A stretch of 64,000 nucleotides of DNA, taken from assembly GCA_023614405.1 (NCBI GenBank), contig CM042689.1, positions 310,969,132 to 311,033,131 on the forward strand, in the 5' to 3' direction. The notes beneath the pieces were generated by a model. The model was not told where the DNA came from. It saw only the letters and a program-made list of their open reading frames with translations, and did no database searches. Shown here one piece after another: positions 43,282-55,093 of the stretch (positions are counted from its first letter, which is position 1; the number at the start of each line of letters is the position of its first letter). This DNA is from Avena insularis. Its lineage: Eukaryota > Streptophyta > Magnoliopsida > Poales > Poaceae. The translations under genes were made by a program, and so were the position numbers.

Positions 43282-44344
43282 TGATGTCTACGCACGCTTC
43301 TATTCATGTAGACAGTGTTGGGCCTCCAAGTACGCAGGTTTGTAGAATAGCAACAAGTTTCCCTCAAGTGGATTACCCAAGGTTTATCGAACTCAGGGAG
43401 GAACAAAGATATCCCTCTCAAGCAACCCTGCAATCAAGATACAAGAAGTCTCTTGTGTCCCCAACACACCCAATACACTTGTAAGGTGTATAGATGCACT
43501 AGTTCGGCAAAGAGATAGTGAAATACAAGTAATATGGATGATTATAAGTGGTAATTACAATCTGAAATAAAAATGGCAGAAAGCAAAGATGTAGCAGGAC
43601 TGGTTGTAAATGGTGTTTTAATGCTTAGAAACAAAGCCTAGGGATCATACTTTCACTAGTGGACACTCTCAACAATGATAACATAATTGAACACATAAAT
43701 ATCTTCTCTTCACTATGCTACCTTGAACTACTCTCCGGTTGGATAACGAACACCAATTCACTGTGTAGGGCTATAAAAGCACACCTTAAAGTTCGCATTC
43801 CCCATCTAGGTAACCCCACACTGTCACCTTGAGCGCTAGATGGTTCCAGACAAACACCACAATTTCATAGAGGCATCCAACTCAAATTATAACTCATGAT
43901 AAGTATTTCTGTAATCTTTAGCCTAAGAGCCACACACGGTGTGCACACTGTCACCTTCACACACGTGGGACAAGGTGTCTCCAGAGATCACATTAATAAA
44001 AGCACTTGAGTAGCATAATAGACAAAGAGTAGCATCTACTTATTCAACTAGATTACAAAGCTCATGATCACAATAACACCACACCATGGAGAGAGATATG
44101 AACACATAGCTATCGATAGAGCCCTTAGCCTCGGAAGAGAACTACTCCCTCCTCATCATGGGAGTCAGAAACGGTGATGGAGATGGCGGTGGAGTTGATG
44201 GAGATGGCTCCGGGGTAATTCCCTGTCCCGACAGGGTGCCAGAACAGAGACTTCTGTCCCCCGAATCTCGTCTTCGGTGGCGGCGGCGCTGCGGAACTTT
44301 TCATGGATTTTTGATCTGGTATCTAGGGTTTTTGTCTCGGGGGG
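43282..44344 (-). mobile_element. Gypsy LTR E (minus strand), left portion
   Basis: Its left edge TGATGTCTACGCACGC is the complement of the LTR end GCGTAGACATCA. The sequence is the reverse complement of about 1095-2216 in LTR A'. The remaining start of the LTR is cut off by element A and resumes at 58633. It was inserted in the LINE 3' region; the left neighbouring bases are TGGTG. Confidence 0.8.
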
Positions 44345-45742
44345 TGATACGTCGGAAACGTATCTATAATTTTTGATGTTCCATGCTTGTTTAGTATCTA
44401 CTTTGCTTTGCTTTGTCTACACTTTGAGGTGTTTTTATATGTTTTCTGGAACTAACCTATTAACAAGTTGCCACAGTGCCAGTTGCATGTTTTCTTCTGT
44501 TTTTGGTTCAGAAAGGCAGAAAAACAATATTCTTGGAATTGGACGGGACAAAAGCCAAAGTCAATATTTTACCGTGGGCAACACGAAGCCAGAATACGAG
44601 ACGGAGGAGGCTCACCAGGGGGCCACACCCCTGGTGGCACGGCCTAGGGCTAGTCGCGTCTGGGGCGTGCAGTCGCCCTGGTGTCCCCCCTGCCTCGCCT
44701 CTTCGCCTATAAAGTCCCCCCGATTCCAAAACCCTAAGTACCCAATCAAAATTCCACGAAACCATCTATAGCCACCGCCACCATCGTCCCTAGATCAGGG
44801 GGATCTGAAGCTCTTCCCGGCACCCTGCCGGAGGGGAGATCATCCCGAAGGCTTTCTTCTTCATCATGCCAGCCTCCGGTATGAAGCATGAGTAGTTCCA
44901 CCTTGGACTATGGGTCCGTGTAGTAGCTAGATGGTTGTATCTCCTCCTTGTGCTTTCATGTCTAGATCTTGTGAGCTCCGTTCATGATCAAGATCTCATC
45001 TATTTTTAATCATGCATGTTGTGTTTGCGGAGATCCGATGGATATTGAGATTACTACGTCAGATTGATTAATGGTTTTGTCTTATTGATACTATCATGTT
45101 TGTGTTGTTTGTGATCTTGCATGCTCTCCGTTGATAGTAGCTATCTTGTCCAAGTAGTTGCTAGTGACTCCAAGAGGGGGTATTTATGCTCGATAGTGTG
45201 TTCATGCCTCTACTTATCAAGGGAAGTGACAGAAATATCTTCGATAGTAGATGCGTTGTTGCCACTAGGGAGAAAACAACGGTCTCTTGTTCATGGAACA
45301 AGTGGATTATTTACCTTACACACTTTGCTTAAAGCAGTTGTTTGTTTCTTGCAACTTAATACTGGAGGGGGTTAGGATGATAACCTGAAGGTAGACTTCT
45401 AGTCATAGATGCAGTTGGATGGCGGTCTATGTATATTGTTGTATTGCCCAACCGAATCTCATAGGATCTTTTTTGTCTAGTATTGCATTGTTATGCCTTG
45501 CTCAGTCATGTAAATTGCCCTGCTGTAATTTGTTTACCGTGCATGCCATGCTTGTTTATCTAAGGAGAGCACCTCTAGTGAACTATGGACCCCGGTCCAA
45601 TCTTTACCATTGATACATCTTCCATTGTTCCCTATTTACTTGCTGCAAACCATCATCACCTTCCACACCATACAGTTAATCCTTTGTTACAGCAAATCGG
45701 TGAGCTTGACAACCTCACTGTTCGTTGGGGCAAAGTCTTGAG
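44345..45742 (+). mobile_element. 5' LTR of element A, truncated
   Basis: Collinear with 57084 to about 58460 and very similar throughout. TATA-like CTATAAAG is at 44707-44714. The last ~175 bases of the LTR are absent because element D begins at 45743. Confidence 0.83.
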
Positions 45743-47409
45743 TGTAGGGTTCGCAGCATAGAAAACAAAAAAATTCCTACGATGGGAACAACTATGTACC
45801 AAGATCTATCTACTAGATACAAACAATGGGCGGATGTATATCCGTAGAGAACATACCCTTGAAGACCGACAAAGCTTAACGAGTCCAAACTCGTGGTTGA
45901 TGTAGATGATCTCTTGCCGATCTCAAGATCGAGAGGAAGTCCTAGCGCCGCAAAACAGCAGCGCATCCGTGATCGCACACACGTTCGAGGCACCGAGCAA
46001 CCTCCGCCTCCTCGCTCCAGCGATGCAGCGGAAGCACAACTCTTTCTTGCCAAATAGCCACCGGGAACATGTATCTCGCTAGTCCGAGACCATGGGGGAT
46101 AAATTCTAGAGGGGGAGAGAGATCCTTCACGAGGAGGTGTGCTTTGAGAGGAGGAGAGGGGGGCCTTTTATAGGGGAGAGGGGGGCTCTCAAGGGGCATG
46201 TCGCCCAGCCATGGGGGCTGCCCCCACCTCTTCCACATTCATGTGGGTGGAGCTCCCACTCAAAATGAAAAGCCTCCACTCCCATTAAAAAGCCTCCACT
46301 CAAAAATCCACTCACATGCATTAAATTTCCACGAAATTTAATGCAAGCTCTCATTTAAATAAAACTCTTTTATTTATTTATTCAGAATTTTGTTAATTAC
46401 TTTAATTAACAAACATTCACATAAAACCCCTTGCTAGTATTTCATTTCACATGCAGAACCAGTTTCAGCAATTTCAACCGAAACAGTTTCGATGTCTAGT
46501 GAAATAAATTCCCGCGCTTTCCTTTTCTTTTCGGCATGAAACTTTTGATCCAAATGGATGTCGGTGTCTCTTAAGTGTGTCACCCTATGGTTCGCGAATA
46601 ATGCGGACATGATCGAGACTCCTCTCAGATCAATAATCAGAAGCGAGATCTGGAGACCCATCGACTCCCACATTCAACGATGACTTTCTTGTGATCGTCG
46701 GAACCTTTTACGCTAGTATCTTAATCCCTTTGTTTCACGATATATTACATGTCCGAGATTCGATCATCGGTATCTCCATACCTAGTTTGATCTCGTTACT
46801 GACATGTACTCTTTTCTCGTTCCCGTGATATAACATTCTAGTGATCAAATCACTTGCTTGCAAGCTAATCAATGTGATATCACCGAGAGGGCCCAGAGCA
46901 TATCTATCCGTCATCGGGATGAACAAATTCCACTCTCGATCCATGGGCCTCAACATAACACTTTAGTAGTTCTGAACCCATCTTTATAATCACCCTGTTA
47001 CGGTGTGACGTTTGATGTTATCAAGAAACTCTTCCGGTGTTAGTGATTGACATGATCTCATGGTCTAAGGATTAGGAGCACTTCGTAAGTTGTTATAGCA
47101 ATATAAACTCAATGACTTTGATCGTAATGCTATACTTCGGATGAATGTTCATCACACCATTACACTAATGTTGTGACCTCGTTATTAACAACATCCAATG
47201 TCCATGATCAGGAAACCTATGATCATCTTGTTAATCAACGAGCTAGTTTACAAGAGAGGCATAACTAGGAACTACCTTTTGTTTATTAAACACACATGTA
47301 TTAACGTTTCCGTATTAATACAATTATAGCATGCAAAATAAACATTTATCATAAATAAGGAATACGATAATAACCACTTTATTATTGCCTCTCGGGCATA
47401 TTCCCTTCA
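45743..47409 (-). mobile_element. 3' LTR of element D
   Basis: On the minus strand it runs from TGAAGGGAATATGCCC (47409 downwards) to AACCCTACA (45743). Short ORFs here (for example 45942-46238) recur in the other LTR only because the LTRs are nearly identical. Confidence 0.87.
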
Positions 47410-47420
47410 GTCTCCCACTT
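47410..47420 (-). promoter_or_regulatory. Polypurine tract of element D
   Basis: The minus strand reads AAGTGGGAGAC immediately before the 3' LTR start TGAAGGG. Purine-rich, and exactly at the position needed for plus-strand priming. Confidence 0.75.
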
Positions 47421-48783
47421 GCACTAGAAACAATAATCTAGTTTGAAAACTTTGTGTATTGAACACCTATGGCTTTCTGGTGTTCCAAATACGCAACTGC
47501 AAGTGGTTAACATAATCTACGGATCTGACACTTTCAGGTCCGTGTGTATTTGCATGTCTTTGCGTCTCCACGCATCACTCATTCTCCAATGAGATGGCAT
47601 TGTATAAATTTGGTCTTTTGGTGAGACCTTTAGTTCCTTGGGGTTAAAACACGTCGATACTATTGTCGTACAATATATCTTTAGTGTTAGCCCGTTGCGA
47701 ACCACACCTTATTTTGATAACAAACTACTTGACACAAATTCCCTCCTTTGCTGCTACTATAGCAGTCATATACTTAGCCTGTATTCGTCACAATGTCTTA
47801 ACTATGGAACTCTTCCAAATCCATCATGGAATCTCCTTTCCATTACATTGTGCCACCCATAGTTTAAATTGAGATAAACTTAATTTGTATCTTGTGACAA
47901 AACTAGTATCAATGTAACTCTTTACAATGAACTATTTGTAATTGTTTGTCACCTCTACACAAATATATTCTTAGTTCTTTCAAAAAGATCATAAGAATAT
48001 CCTCACTATCGTCCAATGATCATTTTATGATTCATTCTGGTATATGCTCATAACACTTAGAGCATAGGACATATCTGGATGTGTACATATCATGGTATGA
48101 TTGATCAAAACATTCTCGTGATTTCACTCATCAAGTGTCAAAGCACTTGAATCTTGTTTCACTTATCAAGTGTCGATACACTTGAATCTTGATTCAATTC
48201 CTTTCCATGCAACAAGAACTGTTTCTTGTCGTTTCTATATTGAACTCCTTCAATATCTCATATATGTACGTTTGGCACAACCATATTGGCGTCACAGTCT
48301 ATCCACTATAGACATTCACGCTAAATATTCGGGTTTTGCCTAAGTATTTCATCGAAATGAAATTCTTAACCTTTGTCAATAAAAGATACATCATTTCTAA
48401 TCAACAAGATGTCCTCCACATAATGTATTAGAAATATGTCTTAGCGCTCCCACTTAATTTCTTGCAAATGCAAGCATCTTCATCGTCTCCAGATGAAAAA
48501 CTCATTTTTCATCATGGTGAAGATTCCAACTCCGCGATGCTTACTTCAACCATTGAAGTTTGCATGCCCTTTTAGCATCCTTTGAATTTAACAAAACCCT
48601 TTGGACTGTGTCTTGTCCACGTCCTAGGTAACCATTCTATTAGAAGAATTTTGTTTTGTTTATTCATCTACCATATACCAAATTATATATAGTGGTTGCT
48701 ACTTTAATCCATCCAGACTAAATATCGCTATGAAAGATCAAATCTTATCATAGTCAACTCCTTGAACATTGTCGTAAAATACT

Positions 48784-49155
48784 TTACGACATGTCGACTA
48801 TTTCATAGATGTGAAACATCCATGTCTGTTTCTTTATAGATCCAAATACGACCGATAGGTTTTTACACCTTTCCGGAGGGTTTTCCAAGTTCAAAACTTG
48901 ATTTCTCGTGTATGGAACTATCACAGATTTTATGGCTTCAAGCCATTTGACGGAGTCAGGGCCCATCATCGCTTCTTTGCATGTAGTTGGTTCATCATTG
49001 TCAGACAATAATAATTTACTCTCAAATCTTAGCATTTGATTGTTTAACCGACCGACTTGGTTCAATAAGAACTTAGATCTCCGTGACCACAACCTTTGAG
49101 GCACGTAATCCATGAGCATTCTGGCTGCCTCCGGAACATTTCCGGCACTGCGCAA
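48784..49155 (-). pseudogene. Element D copia reverse transcriptase scrap
   Basis: A 123-codon minus-strand frame contains DEPTTCKEAMMGPDSVKWLE, AIKSVIVPYTRNQVLNLENP and PERCK. This corresponds to the start of the copia RT domain (family pattern P..Y.EA...P....W..AM..E......N..W.L...P). The catalytic YVDD region should follow at lower coordinates but no clear match remains in any frame. The position fits copia order (gag-protease-integrase-RT) read from 52300 downwards. The frame is heavily decayed, unlike the LTRs. Confidence 0.65.
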
Positions 49156-52100
49156 CTCAACACATTTAGCTAAGGTTCGTTAACCTTATCAAAGTTCTAT
49201 TGTCCTCCCACTTAACTTTTGCGAAAAATTCCTTCTTTAAGAAACTTCACGTTTCAAGCGACAAACCATTTTGTCCTTGGTGTTATGGAGAAATAACCAA
49301 TTGTTATTCAAAATAATCTACAAAGACATGCTCATTCGACTTCGGTTGTAAACATCTTACTTATGTTTAGCATACCAAAATTTAAGAAATGACAACTTGG
49401 GTTTTACCCCAAACCATAACTTCCATGGAGTCATTTCAACGGATCAAGATGGAGCTCTTTTCAGTGTAAAAGCGGTAGTCTCTAAAGCTTTAATCTTTTA
49501 AAACATAATGGCAGTTTTATAAATAACACCTTTGATCCAACCATGTCAAACAAGGTTTCATTACAAATCTCAAACACTCCATATTCCTATGGTGTTTCGG
49601 GATATGTAAATCTAGGTGTTTTGCTAAACTTGCAACTCAAATAAATCCCTTTATGATAAAATCATAATTCATTTATTTTCTTGTTACACTTGTAACTCAA
49701 ACAAATCCCTTTATGATAAAACCATAAATCATTTATTTTCTTGTTACAATGATTTTCCACTTCATCTTGAAAGTCTTTGAACGTTTTCAAATATTTCATA
49801 CTTCTTTCTCATTAAGTGAACATTCACTCAAAAATCCGGAGAAAGCATATGAAGTTGAAACCCATCGCTTACGACTACACATAATGGACTACATACATCA
49901 ATATGTATAAATTCCAATAATTTAGTCGTTCGTTCTTCTTTGGCCTTTGAACGAAGTTTTAATTATCACGTGGAAAGTCTCACAAGCGTCACTTGATCAA
50001 ATCAAAGACTCCAAAAATCCATGAATATGGAGATTCTTCATGTTTTCTTTCCAATATAATTTAAACAGCGATGTCACTTCATAAGTGATCTTTCAATCAT
50101 TTGTCTTGCGACATTTTAGCATTAGGTTTTATGGATGTGATTTCTCCAACTAGATTTGTAAATCATCCATCTTATATGGAATACGGTAATTATTTGAACA
50201 ACCTTTGTTCTCATAATACCAGATTTAAATAACAATTATTAAAACAAATCTTGAAGTCAAGCTTTGATGTCAATGAGAAATACAAACAACGGTTTGTTTG
50301 TATTCGATGAACATCATCACATATTCTCTTGCTAGTTACTTAGGCCATTGTGGTTCATGAATTGCGTCGTTCTGTATGAAATTTCATACCAACCAATTCG
50401 GTATCCAATACCCAAGAACCACATTGTTTAACAAGCAAAGAATACAACCATAACATGTATATCATATATATACCTAAATTGGATCTTTCCAATCTTTTCT
50501 TTTCTGCCAAATATATTTTATAGATTCTCTTTCAGCATTTCCTTTTTCTTTTTAAAAGAATCTATCAACATCAAAAGTGGCGCCATATACATGACACATA
50601 GTCCAAAGCGTGTATATCCAAATAATAATACCTTTGGACTTGCACTTTGAAGTAGATCACCATCATCAAAATGATCGGTATTCTTTCAAAATCCATTCTT
50701 TAGTAATCTTTTAGTGTAGTAAATATTTTACATACATATTCTATTCACCCTTATCATGATGACTTTCATGATCAAGCTACTTTAGCTTATAAAGGCGAAT
50801 TATGAGTATAACGTTACTTTCCAAAACCCTTTTGGATGATTAGGATGTCTAGCATCTCCAACCTTCGTAAATTCTCATCCAATATGAGAACATATATTAT
50901 ACTCTATCATATTGCAACCAAAACATTGTTTCAGATATCATTATATCTGCCACACATGATGGTTTCTGAAACAATTCTTTCAGCTCCTAGATAAACTTGA
51001 TATTAAAACAATCAAGAATCATGGAGGCAAACATGATACTTAAGATACTAACACTGGAATTGTTACTCTCGATTTAATACCAACTATTAAATTTCACAGA
51101 GTAAATAGAGTTTGCTGAAAGTTTGCAATAAGACTTTAAACTTTAGATTGACACTCAACACAATACGATACCAGTTCGTAAAGTATATATCCAGAATTCT
51201 ATAGTTCTATTATCTCAATTACAACTATGCATAAGGTGGTGAACGAATGCCAATGACTGCAACAAATTATGCAAATTCACTTTGATTTAATTTATGATAA
51301 ATTGAGTTCTACTAATCCAAATTAGAAATGAACTCCCACTCAAAAACGACATCCCTCGTGTCTTTTTGGTGATTACATGAACCAAATCCACTACACCAAG
51401 TCCGATCATCACGTGAGTCGGTGTAGCTTCAAAGGCGAGCATCCATATGGTCATCATATCAAAAACATATGACTCATGCTTAACCTTTCAGTCCGTGTTC
51501 CGAGGCCATGTCTGTACATGCTAGGCTCGCCAAGTAAGAAACTTAGTATTCGCGTGTGTAACTGTCTTACACCCGAGATATGCTCGTGGATTCAAGTACA
51601 CCCGATCATCACGTGATGTCTTGAAGCGACGAAACATTGTCGGTGCATACTTAAGGAAGAACACATTCTTATCTTGATATCTAAATCAGGGATCATCTTA
51701 TTATGCTAATAAAACGCCAAACAAGCAATATAAGATGCAATCAAAACATCACATGTTTATAAGTGAAATGATACGGTTCCCGCATATGATCTCCATCATG
51801 TGCACTGTGGTATGATCTCTATCATACCTTTATGTGTAAGGCCAAGATCTATGGAACTTACACGCTATGTGTGTTGTAAGAGTATCATCTCATACTTCTA
51901 CTTACAACATCACCATATCATAACACTAGCCCAGCAACAATCTAAACTAGACGCCTCTAATTTATCCATTGCAAGTTTTACGTGGCTTAGGGCTTTCGAA
52001 GATAGAACCGTTCTTACCTACGAACATAAACCACAACGAGGATAACCAAATTGTTTACAACTCGTTGCAAATTAGATATTGACTATAGTAGGAGAGACAG

Positions 52101-52304
52101 ACACCCGCTAGCCACTTATGCAAAACTAGTTGCATGTCAAGCGTGGAACAGGTCACATGTGCGAGGACATGTAAAGTTTGTCCGGGCCGCTTCATCCCAC
52201 TATGCCACCAATATCCAAAGTACAACAAAGAAGCAATAAAATGATCATCATCGCCCACACACTCATATGTGTACTACCCGTGCAAAGTATCTACGCATAG
52301 ATCC
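49156..52304 (-). other. Element D interior, non-coding
   Basis: More than 3 kb of AT-rich sequence where gag, protease and integrase would be expected, with no frame above about 80 codons. Two ~60-base stretches near 49625-49685 and 49690-49745 (AATAAATCCCTTTATGATAA and AACAAATCCCTTTATGATAA) form a short tandem duplication. I see no other structure. Confidence 0.55.
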
Positions 52305-52317
52305 GGCTCTGATACCA
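52305..52317 (-). promoter_or_regulatory. Primer binding site of element D (tRNA-iMet)
   Basis: The minus strand reads TGGTATCAGAGCC one base from the 5' LTR end. A perfect match to the usual copia primer site. Confidence 0.88.
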
Positions 52318-52318
52318 C

Positions 52319-53986
52319 TATAGGGTTCGCAGCATAGAAAACAAAAAATTTCCTACGATGGGAACAACTATGTACCAAGATCTATCTACTAGATACAAAC
52401 AACGGGCGGATGTATATCCGTAGATAACATACCCTTGAAGACCGACAAAGCTTAACGAGTCCAAACTCGTGGTTAATGTAGACGATCTCTTGCCGATCTC
52501 AAGATCGAGAGGAAGTCCTAGCGCCGCAAAACAACAGCGCATCCGTGCTCGCACACACGTTCGAGGCACCGAGCAACCTCCGCCTCCTCGCTCCAGCGAT
52601 GCAGCGGAAGCACAACTCTTTCTTGCCGAATAGCCACCGGAAACATGTATCTCGCTAGTCCGAGACCATGGGGGATAAATTCTAGAGGGGGAGAGAGATC
52701 CTTCACGAGGAGGTGTCCTTTGAGAGGAGGAGAGGGGGGCCTTTTATAGGGGAGAGGGGGGCACCCAAGGGGCATGGCGCCCAGCCATGGGGGCTGCCCC
52801 CACCTCTTCCACATTCATGTGGGTGGAGCTCCCACTCAAAATGAAAAGCCTCCACTCCCATTAAAAAGCCTCCACTCAAAAATCCACTCACATGCATTAA
52901 ATTTCCACGAAATTTAATGCAAGCTCTCATTTAAATAAAACTCTTTTATTTATTTATTCAGAATTTTGTTAATTACTTTAATTAACAAACATTCACATAA
53001 AACCCCTTGCTAGTATTCCATTTCACATGCAGAACTAGTTTCAGCAATTTCAACCGAAACAGTTTCGATGTCTAGTGAAATAAATTCCCGCGCTTTCCTT
53101 TTTTTCGGCATGAAACTTTTGCTCCAAATGGATGTCCGTGTCTCTTAAGTGTGTCACCCTACGGTTCGCGAATAATGCAGACATGATCGAGACTCCTCTC
53201 AGATCAATAATCAAAAGCGGGATCTGGAGACCCATACTGACTCCCACACATTCAACGATGACTTTCTTGTGATCGTCGGAACCTTTTACGCTAGTATCTT
53301 AATCCCTTTGTTTCACGATATATTACATGTCCGAGATTCGATCATCGGTATCTCCATACCTAGTTTGATCTCACATCGACATGTACTCTTTTCTCGTTCC
53401 CGTGATATAACATTCTAGTGATCAAATCACTTGCTTGCAAGCTAATCAATGTGATATCACCGAGAGGGCCCAGAGCATATCTATCCGTCATCGGGATGAA
53501 CAAATTCCACTCTCGATCCATGGGCCTCAACATAACACTTTAGTAGTTCTGAACCCATCTTTATAATCACCCTGTTACGGTGTGACGTTTGATGTTATCA
53601 AGAAACTCTTCCGGTGTTAGTGATTGACATGATCTCATGGTCTAAGGATTAGGAGCACTTCGTAAGTTGTTATAGCAATATAAACTCAATGACTTTGATC
53701 GTAATGCTATACTTCGGATGAATGTTCATCACACCATTACACTAATGTTGTGACCTCGTTATTAACAACATCCAATGTCCATGATCAGGAAACCTATGAT
53801 CATCTTGTTAATCAACGAGCTAGTTTACAAGAGAGGCATAACTAGGAACTACCTTTTGTTTATTAAACACACATGTATTAACGTTTCCGTATTAATACAA
53901 TTATAGCATGCAAAATAAACATTTATCATAAATAAGGAATACGATAATAACCACTTTATTATTGCCTCTCGGGCATATTCCCTTCA
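52319..53986 (-). mobile_element. 5' LTR of element D
   Basis: Near-identical partner of 45743-47409. Beyond its outer end (53987-54013) the sequence continues with the element's own pre-LTR interior (GTCTCCCACTTGCACTAG) instead of a target duplication. Confidence 0.87.
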
Positions 53987-54028
53987 GTCTCCCACTTGCA
54001 CTAGAAACAATAACCACTTTATTATTGC
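53987..54028. other. Rearrangement junction with templated filler
   Basis: 53987-54013 copies element D's interior next to the polypurine tract (as at 47410-47436). 54014-54028 copies CCACTTTATTATTGC from 53951-53965 of the LTR, giving a 20-base direct repeat AATAACCACTTTATTATTGC (53946 and 54009). Element A's interior starts directly after it. Confidence 0.75.
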
Positions 54029-54047
54029 TGCATCTTGTTTAGTTCAT

Positions 54048-54431
54048 ATGTTGGAGGCTAGGTTTGTTATCCTTAACCCCATGATGCAAATTTTGTTCCT
54101 AAAACTAAAAGAAGAAAAGAATGCTGAAAAGAGAGAATTTATCCTTGAAACTTTACTAAAAGAGTTTCATGATGTTGTTAAGGAAGCCAAAAAGGTCTTT
54201 GAGCGTTTTAATATGATAGGCTCATGTGTAGATGTTGTGGATACCTCAGATAAAACCAAACCTACAGATAAATTCAAGATACCCATACCCTTTAAACTTG
54301 TTGGGATGCATGAAGCCTTTGAAAAAAAATTGATTGGATTGTGCCTGAAAATCCTTTTGATGAAAGTAGTAAACCAAAGAGAGATGAGAAGGGATCATCC
54401 AAGACTCATTTGGATGAGATACCTCTCATAG
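54048..54431 (+). pseudogene. Element A extra-ORF C-terminal remnant
   Basis: A 127-codon frame starting MLEARFVILNPMMQ with a charged helical segment (LKEEKNAEKREFILETLL, EFHDVVKEAKKVFERFN), followed by DKFKIPIPFKLVGMHEAFEK. A frame change near 54330 leads to a continuing trace ending near 54480. The position, after the missing pol and before the long 3' untranslated region, matches the extra ORF of element B. No enzymatic motif is seen. The 5' part was deleted at the junction 54028. Confidence 0.5.
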
Positions 54432-55072
54432 TTGAATACTTTGCAAGTATTGATGTTAATGCTTCCTCATTTGAAAATACTTGATTTCTTGCTTCTAGTG
54501 CCTAACTTAAAGGCGTTAAAGAAAAGTACTTGTTGGGAGATAACCCAAGAGTTTCCTTGAGTCTTGGAAGTTATTACTTCAGTAATGACCTCTCCTTATC
54601 CTTTTTGTTTGCTTTTTGTGCCAAGAATGACCTCTAATGAGAGGGAAGTAAGATTTGGGAGTTGCTGTCCCAAAACAGATTTTTGTCCACCATAAAAATT
54701 CGTGAGGAGTCTTTGTAACTCTAATTGAGCTGAACATTTACGAATAAATCCCCTAGTATGTTAGCTAACTTTCTTTAGTTCAACAATTTTTGATTTGAGC
54801 AACAAAAGGTCTTCTAAAAAATCAGTTTCTACCTACTGGTCTGTTTTGACAGATTTCTGCCATTATTTGCATTTGCTTCTTATTGATTCCTTTTTGGGTT
54901 TTTTTGGGAAATTGAGGATTTTAAAGGAGTTGATATAGTAGCTTGAAGGAAAATTTTCAGGTGTAGAGAGAGAATGATGTAATGATATGAAGAATGGATA
55001 AAATCTCAAGCTTGGGTATGCCACCCAGGTGTCACCCCAATAAATATCCAAGAGGTACAAGCGTCAAAGCTT

Positions 55073-55093
55073 GGGGATGCCCAAGGCATCCCC
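55073..55093. repeat. Small hairpin joined to a polypurine-like motif
   Basis: GGGGATGCC (55073-55081) and GGCATCCCC (55085-55093) pair perfectly around three bases. The left arm overlaps AAGCTTGGGGATGC (55067-55080), the same word as the polypurine tract at 57069. Confidence 0.75.

Larger units (their letters stand above)
45743..53986 (-). mobile_element. Copia element D, minus strand, non-autonomous
   Basis: LTRs of 1667 and 1668 bp (3' LTR 45743-47409, 5' LTR 52319-53986 in element orientation) look about 97-98% identical by eye. The interior (47410-52318) has an initiator-Met primer site next to the right LTR and a polypurine tract next to the left one. The 4.9-kb interior shows only a scrap of RT (48784-49155) and no open gag-pol. 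The LTR start TGAAGGGAATATGCCCGAGA puts it near the BARE/Angela/WIS group. There is no target duplication: the left flank is TTGAG, and the right flank is rearranged. Confidence 0.85.

Noticed and set aside
45942..46238. 98-codon minus-strand ORF also found at 52518-52814
   Set aside because: It looks conserved only because both are LTRs of the same recent copia element. Its position within the LTR and its lack of any domain argue against a gene.
52305..52317. Possible tRNA gene because of the match to the tRNA-iMet 3' end
   Set aside because: Only the 13-base primer complement is present next to an LTR; there is no cloverleaf. The same applies to 4406-4418, 6860 and 60120.
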